From Irineochytrium annulatum (Eukaryota > Chytridiomycota > Chytridiomycetes > Chytridiales > Chytridiaceae), in contig JADGJL010000794.1 of NCBI GenBank assembly GCA_027600665.1, positions 1-13,783 of the forward strand: a DNA stretch of 13,783 nt. The letters run 5' to 3'. The notes beneath the pieces are model-generated. The model was not told the DNA's origin. It worked only from the letters and a program-made list of their open reading frames with translations, and searched no databases. Below are positions 6,924 through 13,783 of the stretch, in pieces. The stretch's first letter is position 1. Each line of letters starts with the position of its first letter. The translations under genes and the position numbers were made by a program.

Positions 6924-8122
6924 ATGCCAGCCATCATCGCACACCTCGCTAACGCGGTCCGCGGCGCGATTATCCATCCGACAATGCAACGACTGGTCAT
7001 GATGGCGCCGGCTGGTGTGGGGACGATCGTTCGGTCAGGTTGCTGGCAGGTACCCTCCCCAAACGCAAACGCGGTCAAGCGAACGTTCTCGTCGACGCCG
7101 GTAGCATTGGGTGCCCGATGGACAGCTGAAAATGATGAGTTCCTCCGCAACAATATGAATATGCCGCTGGAGGAGCTGCAGTCACATTTCCCTAACCGCA
7201 CCGTGACGGCGATCAAAGCGCGGCAGCGGCTGATCAAGAGCCAAATGAGGTTACGCTGCTGTTTGGGATCTGCCATGCTAACGTGCTTCACTTTCTTTAG
7301 GGATCCCGAAAGCAGTGAGACGAGAAATTCGGAGGTGGTGCCGTACTTTCCGTCGTTCGACCTGGTAACGAGGCTGACATTTTTTAGGATGCGCACTGGC
7401 GGGAGGGTGAAGACTGCAAGACTGCTAAGTTAGAAGCGGAGTTTGAGAAGTGGTTTTTCTTTCAGTTGGCAGCTGCAGAGGAGCGCGCTTCCGGTAATCT
7501 TATTGTTCGCTCTCATTTCCTCTAAATTCTGTAAGCTGGCAAGGAGGCCGGTCGAGAGGCTCGTAGCCAGGACGATATCGAGCTTCATGCCGTGTTTGAC
7601 CAAATGCATTTGTTTATCCCGGCAGAGAAGCGCGCATCTGGTAGAATCAATGTTCAACTCTCTCCTGCGCTAAATTCTTTCAGCTCAGAAGGCCGGGCGA
7701 GAGGCTTCAAACGAAGAGTCGGCGTCACCTTCGACGTCTAAAACTGACGCCAGCAGCGCGTGAGTATCTGTTTTGCTGTTCATCCTTTCCGCTCATCTTC
7801 TCGCTCCGTTTTCTCGCAGCCAAGCCAATGACCCCGTTGACGGCAGCCTCAGTCAAACCAAGGGTGATGCGCAGGACGTGATAAATCCTAACAATTTTTG
7901 CCCTCGGGAAGACCAGGATAATTCGGAAGCGGAGGTTAGTTTTGTAGTCAATTTCGCTTTCATTATTGATGTAACAATGACTTCTTATAGGCCCAAAACC
8001 CGTCGCCTCGCCCTACTATGAATGACCGGGCGGAGAATACGGTTGGCGACGCGGCCTCGGCTGGCGTTGGCGAGGGTCGCGAGGGGATCGAGTCGATGGG
8101 TGACCACAAAGGCGCCAAGTGA
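6924..8122 (+). CDS. Predicted mitochondrial Myb-like protein with an acidic tail, seven exons
   Basis: Model: exons 6924-7249, 7301-7364 (or 7301-7334), 7388-7493, 7536-7640, 7684-7759, 7820-7934 and 7991-8122. All phases agree, giving 307 (or 297) aa. Residues 1-55 form a presequence ending V-K-R-T-F-S-S-T-P, which fits an MPP-type R-x-F|S-S cleavage site. Residues 64-107 are a Myb/SANT-like domain: A-R-W-T-A-E-N-D-E-F-L and S-H-F-P-N-R-T-V-T-A-I-K-A-R. The stretch before it (T-F-S-S-T-P-x-x-L-G-x-R-W) closely matches the start of repeat 1 in the Myb-Mgm101 fusion, so the two are related. The rest is charged: a helical D-A-H-W-R-E-G-E-D part, two similar A-E-[EK]-R-A-S-A segments, then a disordered Ser/Asp/Glu-rich tail ending G-D-H-K-G-A-K. 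Function unknown; mtDNA binding is inferred. The second intron is ambiguous (23 or 53 nt). Confidence 0.7.
7335..7387 (+). other. Ambiguous intron: 23 nt (7365-7387) or 53 nt (7335-7387)
   Basis: The acceptor TTTTTTAG with branch CTGAC is clear. The best donor by sequence, GTAACG at 7365, would give a 23-nt intron. The donor GTGGTG at 7335 gives 53 nt, a normal length here. Either removal restores the downstream frame; without it the frame ends at TAG 7431-7433. Confidence 0.5.
7473..7708 (+). repeat. Internal exon-intron-exon duplication in the Myb-like gene
   Basis: Two units of exon end, short intron and exon start are similar. The exon ends encode A-E-E-R-A-S and A-E-K-R-A-S; the introns (7494-7535, 42 nt; 7641-7683, 43 nt) share a TAAATTCT tract before the acceptor; the next exons begin A-G-K-E-A-G-R-E-A and A-Q-K-A-G-R-E-A. 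Both junctions are phase 1. An ancient tandem duplication including the intron is the simplest reading. Confidence 0.55.
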
Positions 8123-8718
8123 TTCATGGCCTGTGTTATTGTCTTGGGGACTTCGTTATATAAATCTCGTGTGCGATTGCACTGCCCGTTGTATTTTTTG
8201 GATTTGTGGCATTCCTTTAGCAACTAGTCGTCTTCTCCGACTACTTTGTAATTTACCTATCTTCAATGTAAGCTGATAGCTTGGTCATTTTAAGAAGAAA
8301 TCTTCTTTTATAACAAACGAGACCAACCCTACTAGAGCCGCCGAAGTAGCTTCTTGATAGTGGTGGAAATATCCTAGTCGTCCTAGTTTCAACACTTGTA
8401 TTGTTGTGTTCTGTGTTCTAGCTTTTCGATATCACAGTATGCTTTTATTGTACTGAAGCAAAATAATCCAAAAACGGCGAAGTCATCAAGCGGATAATTT
8501 ATCATCAACCTTCTACACGCGGCACATCAATCAGCGGTTAAAGGATCCTTAAGTAAACAAGCATTTTGCCGAATCAATCCAAAAGCCTCGCTCCTCGCTA
8601 AGGGCAAGAACGAAACACGCTGGTTCCAAAGCAACAGCCAAGTACGCGAAAAAACAGGTAAGCAAAACTACAACGAGCCGTAACGGATACGCGGCATTCG
8701 CCGGTGAGCATTTAATCG
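8123..8718. other. Intergenic stretch, nothing supported
   Basis: This is the AT-rich 3' flank of the Myb-like gene. No credible ORF, RNA gene or repeat was found on either strand. Confidence 0.5.
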
Positions 8719-8756
8719 GTGGAGGACTTGGGCCCTGCCTCAGCGCAGTTCGTTCG

Positions 8757-9037
8757 ACTCCACCTTCCCAAACTACACCCCCGTTCATGTGCATCAGATA
8801 GGAGAGGAACGACACTTCACTGGTGCGAGCGTTCGGTAAGCGAGCCTGACGCTGGTCCGAGAATCTCGAACCAACACCAAGATCGACTTGCCCAAGGCCG
8901 GCATGTGAAGCGTCCTCTCGTACCGACGCATCTCACAGAGACTACCTCCACTTCCCAAAGCCAGCGCACATCATCAATCGCTTATTTGCTCCCAACATTC
9001 CACGACACTGCACTGGTGATAGCGTTTGGTAAGTGAG
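8757..9037 (+). repeat. Diverged ~100-bp direct repeat with donor-like ends
   Basis: Two segments, about 8757-8846 and 8944-9037, share a CTCCAC(C/T)TCCCAAA start and a CGACACT-CACTGGTG-AGCGTT-GGTAAG end. In the matching frame the ends encode D-T-S-L-V-R-A-F-G and D-T-A-L-V-I-A-F-G, each running into GTAAGC or GTAAGT. They could be two duplicated exons of a gene I could not assemble, or a non-coding tandem duplication. Unit 1 has a stop (TAG) upstream in that frame. Confidence 0.4.
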
Positions 9038-9103
9038 ATCAAAAACGAGCATCAACGCCAAAAGTCTCCGAATTGCCACAGCAGTTTGAATATTGACATC
9101 CTG

Positions 9104-9640
9104 CTAATGCTGAGCATCCACAACCCAACCCGCCTGAAAGCTTCCCTCCTTGTCCCGGCTAGGGCCGCGAACGATCTGTCTCTCAATCACCGACGGACGA
9201 CACGGCGATCTCGTCGTTAACATCATTGCGCTGCCAGGGGATGGGATACCTTCGGGGAGGTCGAACATGCTCACACCAAGACAAGAGGGCTGGACGGCGA
9301 GTGCTGGTGGTGTTGTTTGGGCGTAGCTGACGGCCGAAAGGGCGGAAAGAGGGCTGGGGCGCAATGTGCGATCAGCCTGTGTGCTAAGCTTCTGGCCGTT
9401 GCCCCGTTTGAGCGGGTCTACTTGATTTTCGCGTACGCTTGCCGCGTGGAATGCGAGTGCTTTTGTAACGCACAACCCGGCATGTTACCACGGAGGTACC
9501 GTCGATGGTTCCCTAGCATGCCACCCGGCTTGACCTCTTGCGCAACGGGGTCCGTGATCTGCATGATGGTGATAGTGCGGACGTCACGCCGCTGGTGCTT
9601 CCACGGTCGCTCCGGTGTTCTGGACAGCGGGGTAGTGGCA
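9104..9640. other. Coding-like fragments on both strands, no gene resolved
   Basis: On the minus strand, a G/C-ending frame around 9630-9490 includes I-T-I-M-Q-I-T-D-P-V-A-Q-E-V and P-G-G-M-L-G-N-H, followed by a GTAACA donor-like site. A second minus frame (9475-9104) is open with fair codon bias. On the plus strand, about 9136-9324 reads T-D-G-R-H-G-D-L-V-V-N-I-I-A-L-P-G-D. These overlap, so at most one strand is real. I found no start codon plus splice path that yields a convincing protein and no recognised family. It could be a decayed gene. Confidence 0.3.
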
Positions 9641-10169
9641 GGATGTGGTTTTTGTTTGCCCTTGGCGGTGGAAGATATTCAACAAAGCAAGATTTGCACA
9701 ATAAAAAGAAATATATTACACTTCACAACGAAGGAGCGGGATATTCTTGTGAACAAAGAAATTAGGAAATACAACGATAGCAAGACAGGGGATGCAACAA
9801 AGCATTGCAACAATGAAGCCAAGAAGATACTACACGTATGGCACGTTCTCGCAATCTGTCGTGAAATGATAGGGGCTTAATAGGGTTGAAGAGGTTGTAA
9901 GACTATATATATGTCACCACTATTTTCCTCTATAAATATTTTGTACAAAAAAGGTAACCGAAGGGCACAGAAAGGGAACAACTAAAAGGAGTGGGGTATC
10001 AGCAGGGCAATTAAGGAACTTAGTGATAGTAACAAGTTTTGCCCCAATTTTGCCCCACCTCTCGAAAAACAAAAGTTCAAAGGAGGTAACAAGAGTAGGC
10101 CATCAATGTACCGAGCATAGCCATTCATATGTTTGTCACTAAAAACTTCCCGACCACGGCCAGTGGCCC
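9641..10169. other. AT- and purine-rich spacer downstream of the FHA gene
   Basis: The plus strand is A-rich here. The only long plus frame running in from the left is compositionally odd (Lys/Asn-rich) and lacks domains. The stretch serves as the 3' flank of the minus-strand FHA gene. Confidence 0.45.
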
Positions 10170-10977
10170 TCACCACACCATCCGGTCCCAAATGACGCCG
10201 TCGTATCTTACCCAATTCGCTCTATTGGCAACCCTCGCTGCAACCTCCTCCTCGGTCCGCTCCTCCCAGCGAACACCGGCATTTCCCACCAAATACTCCA
10301 ACTCGCTTGCCGTCACCTCTACTGCCCCAACGATGTCGTCGTCTTCGTCTGAGCTCTCCGCATCTCCTCCCACGCTCTCCCTCTTGCTTGTATTTGCCGC
10401 CGCCTCCCGATCCGAAGTGCTCCTCCGCTTCCTCATCTTTCGCATACGGACCCTCCAGTCTAGTTGAGGAAGAAAGTTAATCGCAACATCAACAACAATG
10501 CGCAGTGGATCCTCACATGGAATAAGGACCATCTTTTGCTTGTCGGGATCGTAAGTCCCAAGCATAATACAATCCCGGTCCGTGAGCTCGAAAGGATCGC
10601 CATGGGCGATGCGGTTTCCGTTCACAAAGGTGCCATGAACGCTCAGATCCTCCACAAAGATCCGCAGGACTTCCACGCCGTCCTCCATGTAAAACTCCTG
10701 CAACGGAGGGGTGGAAGATTAATGGGGAGTCCCGGCGGCGAACAAAAGCAAGAGCAGCCAGTACCTCGTAGATAAGCAGGTGCTCACCAGCAACTCGCCT
10801 GCAGGGGAGCACGAAATTGCATGCCTTGCTCCGTCCGAACACATAGATTTCTGGTGCCGGGTCGGGCTCGGGTTCGCACTGGGGTTTTATAAAATCAACC
10901 GACGGGATGATCCCGGGGTTCTTTGACTCGAAAGAGCACCAGGGAGAGGCCTTGGAGTGGGCGCGAACGACCACCAT
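10170..10977 (-). CDS. FHA-domain protein, 246 aa
   Basis: Exon 1 (10977-10765) and exon 2 (10697-10170) join at phase 0 over a 67-nt intron (GTACTG...CGTTGCAG). The FHA domain spans about residues 44-125: Y-V-F-G-R-S (Gly48, Arg49), R-R-V-A-G-E-H (His66), E-D-L-S-V-H-G-T-F-V-N-G-N-R-I (residues 87-101) and a strand with D-C-I-M-L-G-T. These are the FHA signature positions, although the usual Ser of S-x-x-H is Ala. FHA domains bind phosphothreonine peptides, typically in DNA-damage and kinase signalling; no kinase or other catalytic domain is present. A basic stretch (R-M-R-K-M-R-K-R-R) that could be a nuclear signal follows, then an acidic Ser/Asp/Glu tract. The C-terminus has two short segments resembling the repeats of the paralogue at 11903-12975 but no membrane anchor. 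Partner unknown. Confidence 0.85.
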
Positions 10978-11902
10978 GCTTGATGCTGGATATGATTGAT
11001 ATTTTTGATTTCTGGACGTGGAGGTCAGATCCGTTGATGTGTGTCATCCCGTCATTCTCTCCAACACCTGCGAACGACCTCCTGGCGGCCGCATCACCTC
11101 CTCGGTCTAAGAGACCGGGCGCCGCATTATAAGGAGGCGCAAGCGCCGCCCAATCCCGCCCCAGCGACGTCTCTGGGTGAGAGGAACGGGGATACGTCGA
11201 TAAGAAGCCCATCCATGGAGTCTGAAAGCATGGTGACGCCGCCGAAGCGCTTCCTAGAGCTGGACCGCGTGGACGTCGTTTTTTGGGGACAGCGATATAA
11301 ATATGGTCAAGACCCTTGTTGCAGGCGCAGGGGCAGCCTGGTTATGGATATTATTACACCATTGTTTTGAACAAATCGCGTATTTTAATCGTTTGATACG
11401 CCTTCGCACACGTTGTTACTTAGGGTGATGTGGCTTGACCGCAGGGCACCAACACGAAATTTCAAACTGCGCTGTTATTTGCAGACAACGGCAATGGTTC
11501 ATACAGTAAATAAGTTGGAGGAAGGGACGCAGGAAGGATGAACATAAGTTTGAGAAACACTGGCGAGCGACAATACGGGCAGGAAGAGACACATTATGGT
11601 TTAGCGGTAAAAAATTCACGAAAGAGCAAGCCGGGGTTAAAAAGAGACAAGTTATACATGAAGCGTTGAAGTTACCCGTGGGTTTAGCAAGCTAACATAA
11701 ACAAAAAAACCTCTCGGTGTTTGTGATAAATACAGAGGAAGCAGGGATTTAAAAGAATAAAAAATAATTAGGAATAAACAATAATCATGAAGCGCGGGGG
11801 GTAAGACGCGCGGGGTAGCTAGCCAACATAACAACCACATATTCGGTGATCTCTCGACAAACAAATGAATGGAAAAGATAAACGGAAAGAGAAAAACTCC
11901 GG
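10978..11902. other. Intergenic region between the two FHA genes
   Basis: The left part (10978-11310) is the upstream region of the 246-aa FHA gene and holds two TATA-like sites (about 11128-11134 and 11296-11303) whose direction is unclear. A 51-codon plus frame from ATG 11215 lacks support. The right part (about 11400-11900) is AT-rich and purine-rich on the plus strand, and is the 3' flank of the second FHA gene. No gene is supported. Confidence 0.5.
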
Positions 11903-12975
11903 TCAACGAGCACTGCCAATGACGTACCGACCATAGTAGAGTGCAGTGACCGCCAGAATCCCAACGCCCAGAACACTTACGACCTTCCCCGCTCTACCGT
12001 CCCATGCAACTCCGTCGTCGCCCATCGAAGTCGCCCACTTGCCAACCCTCGCTGTAGCCTCCCCATCAATCGTCGCCGTCCCAAAGATGTGGTCGTCTCG
12101 CGCTAACCTCGCCCACTCGGTGATACTCGCAGCCTGCTTCCCCTGAGTCCGCGACGTCCCAAGGATGCCGGCGTCTCCGGCCAACCTTGCCCACTCGCTG
12201 ATCCCCGCGGTCGCCTGCCTACCCGTCCCAACCTCGACGACGTCTTCTACCACAATGGCCGACGAGCCGCATGCCCGCGTCTCCTCCCCAAGGGCAATGA
12301 CTTTTTTCGAATCCACCGAACGCATCTTGTACGCCATCGACGTCACCTCGCGGGCCCGACAGCGTCTCAGCCTCCAGGAGTCTCGTAGCCCGACAGTCCA
12401 ATCTGGTCGAAAACACGAACGGTTAATCACAAAAGCGGACACAAGAATGCGCGAAGGCTCCTCCTCACATGGGCGCAAAACGACTTGTCGCAACTTCGGA
12501 TCGAGCACCGCGAACGTGATGCGATCCCCGTTCCTGACCTCGACATATCCGCTGCAGCGCCTCTCGTTGACGAAGGTGCCGTACTTGCTCAGATTCTCGA
12601 CAAAAACCCGCTTGCCCTCTTTGCCGTTCTCTTGCACAGCGATCTGTGAAGCGGGAATCATACCGGGAGGTAGTTTCAATACGCTGGCTGCTCGAAGGCA
12701 TGCGTGGGCCACACCTTGTAAAGATAGCATTGTTTCTCCGCGATACGCCTGCATGGAAGGACAAGGTCGCAGCGTCTGCTCCTCCCGATGAGGTAGACCT
12801 CACCCGTACCCCCACCAATGTCCGACAGCAAGGCGGCGAGCCTGCCAGCCGGCCGTCCGGAAGGCGCCGTCGGATTTGAAGGGCTCATCAAACGGAACGA
12901 CGGGATGGTTAGGTAGTCCTCTGAGAGGAGCGTGCACCAGGGGGAGAGGCCGGGATCGATGGCCGTTGCGGGCAT
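11903..12975 (-). CDS. Divergent FHA paralogue with internal repeats and a C-terminal tail anchor, 333 aa
   Basis: Exon 1 (12975-12715) and exon 2 (12643-11903) join at phase 0 over a 71-nt intron (GTGTGG...CTTCACAG) at the same site in the FHA fold as in the paralogue at 10170-10977. The two also share an N-terminal S-P-W-C...I-P-S motif, so they are duplicates. The FHA region (about 58-145) keeps Y-L-I-G-R-S (Arg65) and Y-G-T-F-V-N (108-113), but the pocket His is Gln82 and the N-G after T-F-V is N-E. Residues about 230-307 hold three ~26-residue repeats with [ST]-E-W-A-R-L-A as core. Residues about 308-326 are a single hydrophobic span (V-V-S-V-L-G-V-G-I-L-A-V-T-A-L), followed by Y-Y-G-R-Y-V-I-G-S-A-R, the layout of a tail-anchored protein with a basic end, as on the outer mitochondrial membrane. 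Its location and any loss of phosphopeptide binding are inferences. Confidence 0.8.
11984..12217 (-). repeat. Three tandem ~78-bp coding repeats in the FHA paralogue
   Basis: The units encode residues about 230-256, 257-282 and 283-307. The first two share S/T-E-W-A-R-L-A and I-x-G-T; the third is degenerate (G-K-W-A-T-S-M, D-D-G-V-A-W-D). Similarity is visible in the DNA as well, so the tandem expansion is not very old. Confidence 0.65.
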
Positions 12976-13297
12976 GGTTGAGCGGAGGGGCAGTCGGAAA
13001 GGTTAGAGATCCGAATGGGTCGGACTTGGTATAAAAAGACGAAGACCCACTTCCATCAGCCGAAAGAGTTCGCGACCGGGGAATGTATCGTCATATCTCA
13101 AAGGGCGATGACATCCATTTCCACCTGTTCATTTTTCCAAGCTTCCCGACGACCGGAGGAGAGCGGTGGTCGGTGTGCGACGGCCTCGGGATGGATGAGC
13201 CGCGCTATGGAGCGAGGAGCGGCGCCTTTGATCAATTATTTAAACCCCAGAAAAAAACCTTGTGCCAGACAAGCCACCGCAACCATCCTACCCCCCC
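12976..13297. promoter_or_regulatory. Divergent promoter region with two TATA-like sites
   Basis: This is the shared upstream region of the minus-strand FHA paralogue and the plus-strand gene at the right edge. TATAAAAA occurs at 13030-13037, about 55 bp from the FHA ATG, where the minus strand reads TTTTTATA. TTATTTAAA occurs at 13236-13244, about 55 bp before ATG 13298 on the plus strand. Confidence 0.45.
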
Positions 13298-13783
13298 ATG
13301 AAGCGCAACACGGCCCCAACCTCAACGCCCCCGGATCCGAAACACAAAGCCGTCCATGCGATTCCCGCGTCCGCCGAGCTGACGGATCCGAGGGATCGTC
13401 TGATCGAGATCCTGCAGCGTCAGACAATGGACCTGCGCAACAGAACTCCAACCTCCGTACCGCGATCGACGACCTGCGCTACCAGATGCGCACGCTGACG
13501 GCGCTCCACCGTCAGTCCTCGCCGCAATCAGCTCGCTCGACCTTCCGTCATGCCACGCCGTCCGCCACGCCCACCCCGAAAACTGCGCCCCAGGTTCTTC
13601 GACCCCGTCGACGTCGCCCCCGCCGCTGCCCTCGAGCTCGAGCGCCAGCTCAACCACCCGAACGCCAGCCTCGTCCACCCCGGCGGTCCCCTCGCCGCCT
13701 GCACCTCTGACATCGTTGCCGCCAGCCTCCCCTCTGAGCTCTTGGGCCCAGGTGGTGGGTCGCCCCGCTCCCGCTGTCCGGAC
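13298..13783 (+). CDS. Start of a gene at the right edge, coiled-coil then Pro/Ser-rich, reading frame disputed
   Basis: ATG 13298 follows a TATA-like site and a CCATCCTACCCCCCC tract. The first frame opens M-K-R-N-T-A-P-T-S-T-P-P-D-P-K and continues with a helix (D-R-L-I-E-I-L-Q-R-Q-T-M-D-L-R) to a TGA near 13496. The coiled-coil appears to continue in the -1 frame (N-L-R-T-A-I-D-D-L-R-Y-Q-M-R-T-L). After about 13510 two frames look coding: a Ser/Thr/Pro-rich one ending S-S-W-A-Q-V-V-G-R-P near 13760, and one with F-F-D-P-V-D-V-A-P-A-A-A-L-E-L-E. An intron (donor GTACCG at 13457, branch CTGAC, acceptors at 13515 or 13531) could explain part of this. A basic/Pro-rich start, a coiled coil and an S-W-A-Q-V-V-like motif recall ORF1 of non-LTR retrotransposons, but this is weak. 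Truncated by the window end. Confidence 0.4.

Noticed and set aside
8850..8885. Minus-strand GGTTCGAGATTC, resembling a tRNA T-arm
   Set aside because: The flanking bases do not form the 5-bp T-stem, and no acceptor or anticodon arm could be found.
9317..9880. 187-codon plus-strand ORF
   Set aside because: Cys/Trp/Arg-rich without any domain, running into an A-rich spacer; codon use is unlike the neighbouring genes.
11215..11370. 51-codon plus ORF after a TATA-like site
   Set aside because: No domain, a second TATA-like motif inside it, and no continuation; insufficient support.
13015..13710. 231-codon plus-strand ORF
   Set aside because: Its first part crosses the promoter region and its end is Arg/Pro-rich as in an off-frame reading of GC-rich DNA. 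Only its central coiled-coil part looks real and is discussed under the right-edge gene.

Overview
This window looks like nuclear DNA of a fungus. Its genes are split by many short introns (about 42-120 nt) with GTRAGT-like donors, CTRAC-like branch sites and YAG acceptors. Coding third positions favour G/C, the spacers are AT-rich, and one gene is clearly MGM101, a mitochondrial genome maintenance gene typical of fungi. I cannot name the lineage; the odd domain fusions hint at a less-studied group. No rRNA, tRNA, CRISPR array or bacterial-type signal was seen.

Left half (about 0.5-8.1 kb): a cluster of four genes whose products all appear to be imported into mitochondria and which share two themes, Mgm101 (ssDNA annealing in mtDNA recombination) and small Myb/SANT-like three-helix domains. 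(1) A plus-strand gene (683-2168) encodes a presequence, three Myb-like repeats and a complete Mgm101 domain. It has one in-frame TGA, at the helix-2 Trp position of repeat 2, inside an exon that could be skipped without changing frame. (2) A minus-strand gene (4052-5132) encodes a presequence, an unassigned region, a small helical W-R-x-x-P-A-S-x-x-Q module and a C-terminal Myb-like domain. (3) Only 73 bp away and divergent lies an ordinary intact MGM101 paralogue (5206-6241). (4) A seven-exon plus-strand gene (6924-8122) encodes a presequence with an R-x-F|S-S type cleavage site, one Myb-like domain and an acidic disordered tail. The two Mgm101 copies share coding sequence, one intron and a 3'-UTR block, so they arose by segmental duplication or have undergone gene conversion. 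A small coiled-coil gene (2720-2956, minus) lies between the copies, and a Myb-like remnant lies at about 483-642.

Middle (8.1-10.2 kb): mostly intergenic, with a diverged ~100-bp direct repeat and coding-like fragments on both strands (8.7-9.65 kb) that I could not assemble into a gene.

Right part (10.2-13.0 kb): two minus-strand paralogues, each a single FHA domain split by one intron. The first (10170-10977) keeps the FHA signature residues. The second (11903-12975) has lost several, carries three ~26-residue repeats and ends in a tail-anchor-like membrane segment. At the right edge (from 13298, plus) a gene begins whose coiled-coil reading seems to move between frames; it runs off the window.

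Working hypothesis (inference): the left half is a locus for mtDNA maintenance or recombination in which Myb-like DNA-binding modules have been combined with the Mgm101 annealing protein.
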